The notes: generated by a model from the letters alone, not told the origin. Shown: positions 45,318-58,780, counted from the stretch's first letter. The stretch is DNA of 64,000 nucleotides from Adiantum capillus-veneris (GCA_014529385.2 CM043954.1:96925247-96989246); one strand, 5' to 3'. Made by a program: numbers and translations.

Positions 45318-47885
45318 ATGGGTGTCCAACCAGGTTTTCAGGGTGCCTATGACCAGTTTCGAGTGCCTGGAACACAATTTGGTATGGCTGGTTTTTCGCA
45401 GCCATGCGTACAAAATGCAGATATGACAGGGAAAACAGTTGATGCGAGTGCTGGAATGAACACTCATGGAGCACCACTGTTACAGGCACCTGTTTATGAT
45501 AATGTGGCTCCTTTGAGTCAGCTTAAGGATTACAAGGAAGGTGGGCAAGGAGTGAAGTTTGAAATTTTCAGAGGACCTGAGGACCAATTGAAGGCTTTGA
45601 CCTTCATACAACAGTTCGATGCAGCTTATGTTGGAGGCAACTTCACGGAATCTTCAAAGATACGCAAGGCTGCCACTTTCTTGAAAGGGAATGCGCTTCA
45701 ATGGTGGACCGCATTGTTGAACGAGGGTCAAGCCCCAACAACGTGGGTCCAATTCAAACAGCTTTTTGCGCATGCATGGTTGACAAACACTTTTGAAGTG
45801 GATGTGATGACAGAATGGCACGAGTTGAATGCTAAACAGTGTGCGAATTTGGAAGAGTACAATAAACAGTTTTGGGCCGCACTGTTGCCAGTCACCTCTT
45901 ACAGGTTTGTGCCATTGTCAGAACAGATTGAGAAGTACTGTTGCGGATTGCCCAAGAAAATCAGGGACTACTGCACAAAGACTACTATCATGAATATGTT
46001 TCAGTTGATAGAGAATGCAAGAGTGGCCAGCAATCTGTCGAAGGGAGATTCCGATGGATTTAATAGCCACAAGAAAGGGTCCCAGGGCAAACAGTTTTCA
46101 GCCAAGGGCAATGTTGCAGCAAAGCCTTCTGAGCCTCCCACAAAGAAGCCCTCCACTCAAGAAGCCGATACGTCCAAGAAGCAGTCTAAATCTTCTTCGG
46201 AACGAGGACAAGGACAAAAAAGGCATTTTTCTGGCAAAACTTTTCAAGAAAGGAAAGCTCTTAGGGAGGCCAAGAAATGCTACATTTGTGAACAAGAAGG
46301 ACACTTTGCAAATGAGTGCCCACAGAAGAAGTCACAGGATAAGGATGACAAGTCAGACCATAAAGGGAAGAAGCCAAAGCCGAGTGCAAGACTTGTTCCA
46401 GATTTGGTTGGAGATCAGCCAAACACAGATGCCACGGAGCTGTGCAGAGCTTGGGGCAAAGTTAGAGACCAGACAGTGCTGGTTTTCTTTAATCCAGGAG
46501 CCTGTGCAAATTTCATATCACCAGAATTGGCATCAAAGTTGGGCATTCGTGCAGAGGAGATGGGTATGACAGGCGAAGCAGGTTTGGCATGCCCAAGACA
46601 TTCAGAGCCTGTTACTCCCATTCTGGGAAAGCTTCGTTTGCACATTCAGAGCTATGTGGATGCGGAAGAATTTCATATTATGTTGCTTGAGGGCTATGAT
46701 GTGTTATTGGGTATCCCATGGTGTTACAGGTTGCATGCTATGGTGGATACTTACAACAAAAAGATTACCCTTGTACATAGAGGAAAGACTCATGTCCTTG
46801 ATGTAAAGCTTAAAGGCGAGTCTGTTCCAGTTGTTTCTGCTTCTGCTATTTCATCTGTAATAAAGAATCATCTTTTTGCGTACTTGATCTTTGCAAAAGA
46901 AGTACCTCAAGTTGTATCTAATTTGTCTACCTTAGATAAAGACAAGTCAACTTTTTTGAGTGGTTTCAGTGATTGTTTTTCGGACTCTTTGCCAGGGGAG
47001 TTACCTCCTGAGAGACCTGAGGATCATACTATAGATCTTGTGCTAGGTTCTAGTCCACCAAATAGACCACCATACAGGGTTAGTGCAGCCCAGCAAAAAG
47101 AGATTATGGGTCAGGTCAACGAGCTTTTAGAGAAGGGGCTGATTCAGCCCAGTTCATCCCCTTTTTGTTCGCATGTACTCTTAGTGCAGAAGAAGGATGG
47201 TTCATGGCGCATGTGCATTGACTATCGCGCCTTGAATAAGAATACTATCAAGAACAGGCTCCCCATACCGAGGATAGATGACATTCTTGATCGGCTTGAG
47301 GGATCGTCATTGTTTACAAGAATAGACCTAAAGAGCGGGTATCATCAGATACGCATTAGACCAGAAGATGTCCATAAGACTGCGTTCAGGACAACATTTG
47401 GTCTCTATGAGTTTCTTGTCATGCCATTTGGTCTCACAAATGCTCCTACCACATTTAATAGAATGATGGACAGAATTTTTAGACCACATAGAAACTTCGT
47501 GGGTACCTTCTTTGATGACATGATTGTCTACTCAAAGTCTGAAGAGGAGCATAGGGATCACTTGACTGTAGTTTTCAATGAGTTACATAAGAACAGGCTA
47601 CTCATTAATGCGAAGAAAAGTGAGTTCTTTTTGCAAGAAATTCACTTCCTTGGGCACATTGTTTCAAAGGATGGGGTACGCATGGATCCCGCTAAAGTGG
47701 AAGCAATTAGGTCATGGCCAGACTTGAAGTCCGTACATGACATTCGAAGCTTTCTAAGCTTATGTTCCTATTACAGGAGGTTCAACCGAAATTTTGCTGA
47801 GATTGCTTCTCCACTCCATGCACTGCAAGGAAAAGGAGTTACTTTCAAGTGGACAGCCAAGGAAATTTTAGCGTTCAAACACTAG
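45318..47885 (+). pseudogene. gypsy-1 gag-protease-reverse transcriptase
   Basis: An 855-codon frame: retrotransposon gag (GNALQWWTALL), CCHC knuckle (CYICEQEGHFANEC), aspartic protease, and reverse transcriptase with KKDGSWRMCIDYRALN, LKSGYHQIRI and the FFDDMIVYS catalytic box (47510-47536). In the protease the usual catalytic Asp of FxxGA-x-ANFIS is Asn (FFNPGACANF); the related gypsy-2 protease has FFDGGAKANF. It ends at TAG 47883-47885, where relatives have Leu. The same frame continues beyond. Confidence 0.9.
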
Positions 47886-49781
47886 AAAGAGAAGCCGACT
47901 TCAGATCCGGTAATTATTTTGCAAGATCTTTCTAAACCTTTTGCGGTTCAATGTGATGCGTGTGGCCATAGTCTTGGTGCAGTTCTAATGCAGAATGGCC
48001 GAGTAGTCGCATATGAGAGCAGAATTCTTTTGAAGACTGAAAGGAACTTGCAAGTCTATGAGAAAGAATTGCTGGCAGTAATTCATGCTCTCACTAGTTG
48101 GAAACACTATTTGCTAGGGGCTGATTTTTTTGTCCAAACGGATCATCAAACCTTGCGATATTTTCTTACACAGACGAAGTTGTCTGAGAAGCACATGCGA
48201 TGGGCAAACATCTTGTCAATGTTCCATTTTCAGATTGTGCATGTGCAAGGGAAAAAGAACGTGGTGGCTGATGCGTTGTCACGAAAGCCCCAAATTTCAG
48301 CAGTGTCAATTCCGTACCATTGTGAACTAGACGAAATGAAGACACCATATGCTGAAGATTCAGATTTTGCAAGGATCTATGACCAGCTTGTTGATGGGCA
48401 ACATCATGAGCATTATATGCTTAAGAATGACTTTCTTATGATGCATGGAAAGTTATGCGTTACTAAACAGTTACGGCCAAAGATTTTGATGGAAAGTCAT
48501 GCTCCACCTTATGCTGGGCAACGTGGAATTGATGCGACAGTGAAAGGGGTTGAGGCATTCTTCTATTGGCTAGCTTTACGTCAAGATGTTGACACATTTG
48601 TAAGATCATGCTTAGTATGCCAAAAAGTCAAATTTGACAAACAAAAGCAACCGGGATTGTTGCAGCCATTGCCGATCCCTGATAGGCCATGGGAAAGTAT
48701 AGCAACGGACTTTATCTTTGATCTTCCAAGGACGCAAACAGGAAATGATGGGATTTGGACTATCATTTGTAGGTTCAGTAAGCAGGCCCATTTCATTCAT
48801 GTTAGGAAGAAGATAAAGCCAGAACACATGGTCAAGATATCCATGAGAAATATCTTTAAATATCATGGGATGCCTCAGTCAATTGTCAGTGACATGGATC
48901 CACGTATGACGAGTCTTTTCTGGAAGGCATTGTTTGAGAACATGGGCACTACGCTCAAGTTCTCTTCTTCGTTTCATCCGCAAACTGATGGACAGTCAGA
49001 AGAGGCAAATTCTACTGTCTTGGACCTACTCAAATGTTATGTCTCAGAGCACAAGGCAACTTGGGAACACCATCTCCCATTGTTTGAATATGCTTACAAT
49101 AACACTCTGCATACATCAACAGGTAAGGCACCATTTGAGATAGTGGAAGGAGGAAAGAAAGTCCCACCCATTTTGCAGACTAAGGACAAGATATTTGAGG
49201 CAGACAAGTATGTGCAAGATATGCATGAAACATACAGGAAGATAAAGATTGCTCTTGAGAAGACTCAGGCTAAGCAAAAGAAAGCTGCTGATCGTCACCG
49301 TCATGAACTTGTATTTTCACTTGGTGATTGGGTACTTTTGCGCTTTGAAAAGGCCAGGTTAAGGAAAAGGAAACGCAAGGAACGCTTGTTTCCTAAGCTC
49401 AGTATGCGATATTATGGTCCTTTTCAGATTTCAGAAAAGATCAGCGATGCAGCTTACAGGTTAAAGCTACCAGAAGGCTGGAAAATACATAATGCTTTTC
49501 ATGTCAGCCTTCTAAGGCCCTTTGTTGGTTATGTGCCAGAGAATATGCTTGATGAGGAACAACCCGAAGTGGAAGAATTGGATGAAATCCTTGTTCCTGA
49601 ACAGATATTGGCACATAAAGAAAGAAAGGTTAGAGGAAAAGTTGCAAGACGCTATTTGGTGAAGTTCAGGAACTATCCATCATTAGATGCCAAATAGATG
49701 GAAGAGTCTGAATTGCTTGATTCACCTCAGCTATTGCAATTGTATCTTGAAGCCTTTCAAATGGAACCCACAGTGACTTGA
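47886..49781 (+). pseudogene. gypsy-1 RNase H, integrase and chromodomain
   Basis: In frame with the previous part. RNase H has CDACGHSLGAVLMQ and the DHQTLRYFL block. Integrase has the HHCC finger ending CLVCQKVKF, a DFIFDLPRT first catalytic Asp, SDMDPRMTS and FHPQTDGQSEEAN. The tail carries a GPF/Y-like RYYGPFQI segment and a chromodomain-like end (LDEILVPEQILAHKE...RRYLVKF). A second TAG at 49695-49697 replaces the Trp seen in gypsy-2. The original end is the TGA at 49779-49781. Confidence 0.9.
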
Positions 49782-50090
49782 TGCAACCTTTTTGGAGCAA
49801 GGCAAGAGCATGGTTCATGATGCTCAAGAGAGTAGTTAAGCAATTGTATCTACTCTTTCCATACAGAATTTAGCTAGAGAAGTTTGTGCTCAAGAGTACA
49901 CTAGAAGACTTCTATGCTTGATATATGTGTCGTAGCCAGGTTGGTGGGATTGTTTAATCGTCCAAAGCTACATTTCCGGAAGCATGTATATCTTGGATTC
50001 CCATCATAGAATATATGTGATATCAGGAGATATCTGCATGTATTATTGGCATGCAAGCCAGGTCGCTTGCAATATTTCAAGGGTGGGGTG
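49782..50090 (+). other. gypsy-1 3' untranslated region and polypurine tract
   Basis: Non-coding sequence from the chromodomain stop to the 3' LTR, finishing with the purine tract AAGGGTGGGGTG. Confidence 0.7.
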
Positions 50091-51601
50091 TGTCACGAGG
50101 AGGTGTATTTTTCCTATTGCCTTCCGTAAATAAGTATTAGATATATTTATTTTATTTTTACTTGTTTGTCCCAAAACCCTTGAAAAGGTGCAAGTGGACA
50201 TTGCATGGCCAGTGTGAAACGGCTGCAGCCAAATGGGTTTCTCACATCGGGGATCTAGGTCGGTCAGACAGGGACTACCCGGGCCAGTTAGCACTGAATT
50301 CTGATGAGTATGGAAGCTCGTGTGCGCCAAACTGGAATTTGAGCCACTCGTCAAGTCACTGCAACTTTATAAGTTGAAAGGGGCCAGTAAATTAACCCAC
50401 ATTGTAGTTGGTGGTCAAATGGTAGTCTTCAATGATGGTAAGGAGACCGATAGGGATGCCATGGAAGCATCTCCTAAAATTTAGGGAACTGCTATTTTTG
50501 ACCAGAAAATGTGTTCGCGTCATTAGCTCAGGAATGACAAGAGGAACATTTTATTGCTCTGCTGCCAAGTCAACTGACGCACCAATTGAGATATTTTTAG
50601 CAGGGAAAGCCCAAACTCGGAAACTGGGCGACGTGTCAACCTATGAGCGATTCTGTCACTCTGGGAGGCAAAAACGAGCTGCATATCAACAAAGGGGGCG
50701 CCATTTTCAGCCTCAGGTGGATTGTAGCAGGTACAAAAGCTATGGAATGCTTACCTTGCCCTCTATGCACAGTATGGTGACGGGAGTGATGCCCCGCACG
50801 CTACATACTGCTCTCTTTCTCCCCTACGTACAATATGTTATGCCCCACTAGTGGGCTTCTCATTTGACCTATGTACAGTTCTAGGGGTTTATGCGCGTTT
50901 GCCAAGGCAAGAGCCTTCTGAACAGGAACCAGATTAGCTAATTGCTAATCCCCCACAGGTACGCACAGTTCCATCACGAAAGATTGCGAGTTTGGAGAGT
51001 TTTCTCTCGTGAAAACTCGTCCAATTCATAGGGGAACTGTCCCATTGCGTGCGGGAGCCCTTGGGACACACGTAGGCGTGTTCGCTCCGCTAAAAACGAT
51101 CCGAAACAGGGAATTACAGCCAGCTGTGTTTTTCTGCAGGTTTAGGGTTTCGCACCTAGACTGCAAGGGAACATCGAGGGAGCCTCGTGAGAGCCTTGGG
51201 ATGCGTGTACAGGCTTTTGGGCTCCCAGCAATGAAAAACAGAGAATTACAGCCCGCTGAATTTCTGTGACAGCTCACCAGAAAGCTTCCAGATATCGAGG
51301 GAATCCGTCCTAGACAAGTGTTTTTGACCTACAAGGGTTTTTGCGCCGTTATGCTGTCGAAATCCGGTCGAAAACCTGCGTTTTCAGCCCTCGCCAGGTT
51401 TGGACAGCTTTGTGAAAGCTTGTGCTAAAGAAATACCGAAAGGGGCGCCAGTCTTTGGGGCCTACAGGGTGTCGGTCTCGTGTGCGCAGTGACATTCTAG
51501 TCGCTGGACGCAACTGTGTTCTCTTCCCTTCTCAGTGCTCTGTGTAAAGTTAACAGGTAATTGAAATAGTACCGCACTCTACGTTGTATAGGCCGGTTAT
51601 A
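50091..51601 (+). repeat. gypsy-1 3' LTR
   Basis: 1,511 bp, TGTCACG...GTTATA, followed by target duplication GTGCA. It carries the shared LTR module at 51428-51462. Confidence 0.9.
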
Positions 51602-51606
51602 GTGCA

Positions 51607-52829
51607 AGCTACTCATGTAGAGATCGCGACCTCTTTTTTTTTTTTTTTTTTTGCGATGTTCTGCCAAAAAAAGAGAGAGAGAAAACGCTAGCTGATCTTT
51701 TGCCTTGTTTATCAGATGGCTGCCCACTTATAAAGTGGGCGGCCTTATAAGTGGGCGGCCTGCGTATTTTAAATAGTCTGATCAGAATCTTCCCAAAAAC
51801 TCAATAAAACCTTATAAGTTAAAAACAATGCTTTCACAGCACTTCCAAGGCGTCTATGGATGCAATCACACGCACAGTTGCAATGCAGACATAAGACTTC
51901 CTCCCGGGAAAGCATCTACTTTCCCGACAAGCAATCCCACTTTATCAGAAAGCATCTGTTTTTACTCAAAGTTTCCTCTGAACCCATCTTCATTCAAGTG
52001 CTTGCTTTTCCTTGTGCACAATTCTAACACAGTTCGGAATTTCCTCTCGACTATGGATGTCCCCTTTCCGATGCACCCGTTACCCACCTTGTGACACATC
52101 AGGAATACCCATCACCTAGTCCTTTCCTACCGAACTTACGGTACAATCTCCTTCGCGATGCTCTATGTCACCCATCCTATGACGCATCAATCCGGCCATC
52201 CGTTCCCGGATGGTCGGATACTTCTTCCGATGCTCCCTGTCACCCATTCGATGTGACGCATCGGAAGTACCCATTCCTCGTGGCCTTACAAATATTCCCG
52301 TTCTCAGTGCTCCCATCATTACTCTGAACGACGCACTAGGAATACGTTGTACTCGGTTGTCTCCAGTGAGAAAAACCATTTCACTTAAAATTCCAATAAT
52401 TCATTTAGAATTATTCTTTTTCTTGGTGTTCCAAGCGAGAAAACCCTCACTTATAAAACCAATAATTCCAGAATTATTTTCCTATCAGATTAAGCCAATT
52501 TAGCAACAGTCAGTGCCCAATAGTGGGTGTAGAACTAGGTACTAACATATGCTCCCAAACACACCACACCTACACACACATGAGCATACATCAACACATA
52601 ATTCAGCGTAATGAGTTTTTGTCATGACTCCGGAGATCAAGGGCAAACTTGGCCATAATGAAGCCTAGCACTAAAAGAAACATCAAATCGGAAAAATTAG
52701 CACAAAAATTGAGGTAGTTGATAGGGCATACGCACCACAAAGATAGAAAGAATTAGCACAATATCAACTGGTCGTAACTCGGACGAAAACTTCACAATGT
52801 GAAGTCTGCATGTCCGCTATACGACTAAA
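51607..52829. other. Intronic sequence, no gene recognised
   Basis: A poly-T run (about 51632-51651) begins this flank. Short repeats of a 'gatgctc...gtcacccat...gacgcatc' type occur at about 52060-52275. No coding region is supported. Confidence 0.35.
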
Positions 52830-54179
52830 AAATATACCTAGATGAATCGAGGATAAGCCTAGATTCACCTATTAAAGAAAGTGCAAGGTATAGACCCATG
52901 GTAGTCACCCACAAGACAATATAGCCATCAGCTCATCATGCATAGCATTGACTAAATACCACGATACCCCCACTAACGTCGTCAGTGCCCAATAATGGCC
53001 TCTCCATACATCTCCATCCATCAATGCTACCAGATTTGCCTTGGTGGTCCACTGAGGGCCCCCAAATCTGACCCCATAGAGCATACTTAAAGCCACTAGA
53101 GTGTCAAAAAGCCACAGCTTTGTCCGAGGTTCCTAAAACTGAACCTCCGAACACATCTTCTCCAAACCTCCCAAGGCTGCATAAGCTCTCGACAATCTAG
53201 TATGTTGCTCTCCTTAATGAAAATGCCGGTCCACTAAAGACTACCCAAAGATAGGTGTATGCATCTGTATACTGCATCGTCTCCTGGCCATATGTAAAAG
53301 TAGGTGCTGACCTCCTGACCCACTGTGGTGTGATGTTAAACACCATAACCTTGGTTTTCCCGAGGTTAACAGACAATCCACTATCGTGGGCAAATGTATA
53401 CAAAGCATCTAAATGACGCTGCATCCCCTCCGGAGAGTCGGAAATCAACACAATATCATCAGCATATAACAATAGTGGGATCCATGTCCCTCCCAAGTGT
53501 GCTCCTCTATCACCATCCCTCTCAATGTAGTCAACAACTTCATCCACATACATGCCAAATAGTGTAGAAGATAGCGGGCAGCCCTGTTTCATCCCAATAG
53601 TAGAGTGAACCAAATCAAAAGTCCCCTCTTGAGTGCGTACAAGCCCCACTACGGACTTGTATAGAGCCATGATACCCCAAATCAACTCTTTTGGAACCCC
53701 CATCTCTTGTACTCTGCACATCAATCTAGCTTTGGACACTGTATCGAAGGCTTTACAGAAGTCCACAAAGCAGCAATATAGCCGTCTCCCACGAAATCTC
53801 CCCTTCTCAATAATGGCTTTGAGTGTCAGAATATGATCACGAGTAGAGAAACCTCTCCTGAAACCCGCCTGTCCTGTTGCCCGTACACCCTCTCTCTCTG
53901 CCCATCTACTCAACTGCTGCTCAAGGATGGATGCCGATGTGTATCCAATCATGATAGTGCGGTAGTTCCCACGCTCCATAGGGTCGTGATCATATGCTCT
54001 GCTAGTCTTCATCCTGTCAATGGCTTTCTTTACCATCTCGGCGGTAAAGAAAGCAAGTGTGTGAGCATGGCTCTGGCGGATCTAGAAGAGGTGTCTGCCC
54101 CGAGACGGTGTAGAGAGATGACGCATACTAACCCCATACCTCCGTAGAAGTGATGACCAGTGGGGGGGAGTGCTCATGG
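52830..54179 (-). mobile_element. LINE fragment B, reverse transcriptase part
   Basis: The minus-strand frame 54036-53197 encodes non-LTR reverse transcriptase: a RATGQAGFRRGFSTRDHI block, LYCCFVDFCKAFDTVSK, MKQGCPLSSTLFGMYVDE and the YADDIVLIS catalytic box (about 53,450). Its downstream end overlaps fragment A in sequence. Its upstream side is cut at 54,184 by gypsy-2, and LINE-type sequence resumes on the other side at 61,111. Confidence 0.8.
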
Positions 54180-54184
54180 AAGCG

Positions 54185-54795
54185 TGTAACAAACTTGGAC
54201 ACTCCAAGTCAAGAATCAACCGCGACAGCACCAAATAACCACTTCAAAACAATTCACAAATAACAATAGATTTGCATTGGCCCGGCGGAGTTCCGTGCCT
54301 AGAGATATTGGCCCCAAAGACTGGCGCCCCTTTCGGTATTTCTTTTCATATTAATCAGATCAAAGTACAAGAGAGTGGCTAGGGTTTCACTCTCAGACTC
54401 TGCGTCCAGATGCTCTGAGAAGTGAAACCCTCACCACGTATTTAAAAGTACAAGGGATGCCCAAAAGCAAAGCCCCAAAAAGCTTCAAAATCAAAAGCAT
54501 ATGCTCTCTCTCTCTCTCTCAGAGAGTCAAATTAAAAAGCAAATTACTTTTCCTCCCTCTCTCTCTTGCTATTGGCGTAGAAAAAGCAAGAAAACTGCCA
54601 ACGCAAAATCCGCGCAAATTACGGAAATCCGTACTGCTGCTGCCACGTGGCACCCCGGCAGAAATTAGGGTTTTCTAACAGAATTTAGGGTGTGCTACAA
54701 ATTAGGGTTTTCGGCAGTTTTTAGGGTTTGCAACGATTTCAGGGTTTCAGCCTGAAATTAGGGTTTCTCCGTAGCCACATCATCACTTTGTGACA
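54185..54795 (-). repeat. gypsy-2 left LTR (3' LTR in element sense)
   Basis: 611 bp. It carries the shared module at about 54310-54344 and a series of TTAGGGTTT motifs near its inner end. Confidence 0.9.
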
Positions 54796-55375
54796 TACCC
54801 CCCTCTTGAAAGCATTGTAATCGACCTCGATTACGCCTGCGAAACCGACAAAAGCCATAAACCGTCTTAGAAGACACTGACTGTTAGTACCGACATACTA
54901 GGAACACACATCTAGCACATGTACCAAATCGACAGTCACATCACACGACATCACAGGACATCACATGACATTCAACATTCATTCGGATCTTAGACCATGA
55001 TTTATCGGCAATGTAGCTAGCAATCACATCTAGGTCCAATCGGGACCTCATCGATGTCCGATTGACTAACCCCTATTGCAACCATGTCTATTCGAGATCA
55101 ATCAAACCAAAATGCTGCAATCATTTCGGCTATCAGTTCCTGCACTCAAAAGAAGTCAAGAACAAATCAGTATCATTATCAGGAATTCCATTTCATAAAG
55201 TCATACAGCAGAATACTGTCAGCTCTCAGTATCCCTGAAGCTCAAAGAGACATCAGTGACTCTAGTATCTAAATCAAGGCATCTGTTGACAAAGGAGTGG
55301 GGTGACTCCCCTCTTGTGCATCCCACTGCACCAGATCTCCAGCCAAGCTGAATTCTGGGTTCCATTTGGAGTAGA
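54796..55375. other. gypsy-2 3' untranslated region
   Basis: Non-coding, between the left LTR with its polypurine tract and the chromodomain relic. No other gene is seen. Confidence 0.5.
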
Positions 55376-58300
55376 CTATGCTAAACCAAAAGCATCGAGG
55401 TGTAGTTTCACAATCTGAGGAGTATCTGCTAGGTCCTCCTTCTCCATCCACTTCGCATCAAGTGCACGATAATTCTTGAACTTAACCAAGAACTGCCTTC
55501 GGACTTTACCCTTATTCTTCGTATCCTTATGTGCCAAAATCTGTTCAGGAACAAGGATCTCCTCGTTTTCTTCCACTTCGAGTTGCTCATCAGGCTCCCC
55601 ATCATCAGGCACATCACCTTTTAATCACCTTTAAAAGGTTTCAAGAGACTCACATGAAATGCATTGTGAATCCTCCAAGTATCTAGCAGTTTCAATCGGA
55701 AGGAGACATTTATCTTTTCAGTAATCTGGAAAGGGCCGTAGTATCGCATACTAAGCTTTGGAAAAAGCCTCTCCTTTCCCTTTTTCTTTCGTAGGCGTGC
55801 CTTCTCAAAACGTAAGAGCACCCAATCATCCTCCTTCAATTTCATGTCGCGACGATGGCGATCCGCTGCCTTTTTCTGTCGTTCTTGAGACTTCTGCAAA
55901 GTCTCGCGAACCTTGGCAAAAGCCGTATCCAGATCTCACGTATATTCATCTGCTTCAAAGATCTTATCTTTCGTGCTCAGGAAGGGTGGAACCTTCGCAG
56001 CACCTTCAACAATCTCAAATGGCGCCTTCCCCGTCGAAGAGTGTATCGTGTTATTGTAGGCAAATTCCACCAAAGGTAAATATCTTTCCCATTAAGTCTT
56101 CTGATCTGAGATAATAAGACTTCAATAAATCTAGAACCACTGAATTGGCAATCTTGGATTGCCCGTCAGTCTGCGGGTGGAACGATGACGAGAACTGCAA
56201 CCGCGTGCCAATGTTCTCCCAAATTGCCTTCCAAAAAAAACTCGTAAATCTGGGGTCTCTATCGGAGACAATCGTCTCAGGCATGCCATGTAATCTGAAA
56301 ATTTGGGCCACAAACTAAATGATCCGGCTTGACTGTTTTCTTCACTGGAATGAAATGAGTCTATTTGCTAAATCTGTCAATAACAGTCCAGATACCATCA
56401 TGACCACTTTGTGTTCTCGAGAGATTAAAAATGAAATCCATCGCTATACTTTCCCAGGGGCGGGTGGGTATGGGTAAAGGCTGTAACAATCCCTGTGCTT
56501 TATGCCTGTCAAACTTGACCTTCTGACATACCAAGCAACTGCACACAAACTCTTCCACATCCTTCTTGAGTCTCGGCCAAAAGAAGTATCTCTCTACTCC
56601 TTTCATGGTGGTAGCAATGCCTGCCGCGGTGACCCGTAAAAGGTGGACCGTGGCATTCAGTCATAACCTTTTCCCTCAATGGCTATGTAACGCACAACAT
56701 AGTCTTTTTCATCAAGTAGCCTTCCCGAAGGGAGTATACAGCTATTGTCTCCCCATCCCGTATCCGTGTGAAAATATCTGCAAAATCTGTATCTGTGGCA
56801 TACTGATCGACCATATCCTCGAAGCTCTTATGATGTATCGTGAAAATAGCCAGAACCAACGGTTTCCGAGACAAAGCATCTGCCACCACATTCTTCTGTC
56901 CTTGCACATGGACAATCTGGAAGTGGAACTGTGACAAGATGTTCGCCCATCGCATCTGCTTTTCCGAAAGCTGCTTCTGTGACAAGAAGTAGCGCAAACT
57001 CTGATGGTCTGTAAAGACAGTAAAATACGCTCCGAGTAGGTAATGCCGCCACTAAGTAAGAGCATGGATAACCGCCAAAAGCTCTTTCTCATAAATCTGT
57101 GCTGTCATCTCCGGCCTAGAGAACAAACGGCTCTCGTAAGCTATGACATGGCCTTCTTGCATCAAGACCGCACCCAGACTACGACCACAAGCATCACAAT
57201 ATACTTCAAATGACTTCTGCAAGTCCGGCAAAGTCAAAATAGGTCCCGTAGTCAATTTCTCTTTCAATGTCTGAAAGGCAGTCACCTCTGTGGGTCCCCA
57301 CGAGAAAGGTACTCCTTTCTGTGTCAAAATATGCAAAGGGGAAGCAACCTCTGCAAACTTTCGTATGAACCGCCTGTAGTACGAACACAGTCCCAAGAAG
57401 CTTCTAACTTCATGGACATTCCTCAAGTCGGGCCAATCACGGATAGTCTCTATCTTGGCCAGATCCATTTGCACTCCTGCTGTTGACACAATGTGTCTCA
57501 AAAAGTGTATCTCTGGTAGGAAAAATTCACTTTTCTTTGCATTAATCACTAACTTGTAATCTCGTAATGCCTGAAAGACCTGAAGCAAATGATCTCTGTG
57601 TTCTGTCTCATTCTTGGAGAAAACAATGATGTCGTCAAAGAAAGTGCCAACAAATAGCCTGTACTCTCGAAAAATCCTATCCATCATCCGGTTAAATGTC
57701 GCAGGAGCATTGGTTAAGCCAAAAGGCATCACCAAAAACTCAAATAACCCAAAAGTCGTCCGAAAAGCTGTCTTGTAGACGTCTCCCGACGCTATCCTGA
57801 TCTGATGATATCCACTCTTCAAGTCAATCTTGCTAAAGCATGAGGATCCCTGTAACCTGTCGAGTATATCATCGATCCTAGGGATCGGAAATCTGTTCTT
57901 GATGGTGATTTTGTTGAGAGCTCTATAATCCATGCACATTCTCCAAGATCCGTCTTTCTTCAAAACCAACAACACTCGAGAGCAATACGGAGAAGTACTA
58001 GGCTGGACAAGACCCTTTTCCAAGAGGTCTTTCACTTGGTTCATAATCTCTTCATTCTGTGCTCGGCTCACACGGTAGGGTGGCCGGTTCGGTGGCGTGC
58101 TTCCAGGTATCAGAGCAATGGTATGATCTTCAGGACGAGCAGGTGGTAACTCGCTTGGCGGGCCTTTTGAGAAGCAATCGGCGTGAGTGTAGAAAATCTT
58201 GGCGTTCTTTATCAAGTTTAGACATATTTTTCCTATCATCTTCACTCAACTCTTTCATAAAGATCGAGTAAACAAACAGACTGGATTTCATTAATTTTGA

Positions 58301-58780
58301 AATGGCCGAAGCCAATACAATAGGGACAGACTCGCCCTTCAGTTTAATATCAAGTACAATTGTTTTGCCCTTTTCTGTAGTCAAAGTCGCTTTTCTCGCC
58401 CGATAATCGACCACGGCATTGTTCCTGTGGTACCAGGGAATCCCTAAGAGAACATCACAACCCTCCAAAGGCATTATGAAGAAGTCCTCATGCCCCAAAT
58501 ACCCCTGACAATGCAACCGAAGTTTGCCAATGACAGGTGTAATGGCTACGTCCCTGCTGGGTGCCGCTAGAACTGCCTCTGCAAGTGGTCCCATCCGATC
58601 GGGAGTAGTCTCGAGCCGCACCGCCAATTCTGGTGAAATGAAGTTGGCCTTGGCTCCTCCATCAAAGAAAATCAGGGCCTCTTGATCTTTCACTTTGCCC
58701 CAAGCTCGACAAAGTTCTGTACTCTCATCCATGGTGTCGGGATCAGTACCCACACAATCTGGAACCAGTCCTGTTTTCAT
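55376..58780 (-). pseudogene. gypsy-2 pol relic (protease to chromodomain)
   Basis: Broken frames in order on the minus strand. 58780-58130: protease with FFDGGAKANFISPELA and CDVLLGIPWY. 58245-57052: reverse transcriptase with KKDGSWRMCMDYRALN and FFDDIIVFSK, plus the start of RNase H. 56997-56683: RNase H end. 56606-56361: integrase finger CSCLVCQKVKF. 56311-56051: integrase core SDRDPRFTSFF and FHPQTDGQSK. 55899-55621: GPF/Y-like RYYGPFQI. 55612-55376: chromodomain-like tail. Related to gypsy-1 but clearly a different family. Confidence 0.9.

Larger units (their letters stand above)
42411..51601 (+). mobile_element. Ty3/gypsy chromodomain retrotransposon (gypsy-1)
   Basis: 9,191 bp with target duplication GTGCA (42406-42410 and 51602-51606), 5' LTR 42411-43952, 3' LTR 50091-51601, and a purine tract (AAGGGTGGGGTG) before the 3' LTR. 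One frame runs from gag to a C-terminal chromodomain-like segment (44008-49781). It is interrupted by a hAT-type MITE and two TAG codons. The reverse transcriptase precedes the integrase, as in Ty3/gypsy. Confidence 0.95.
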
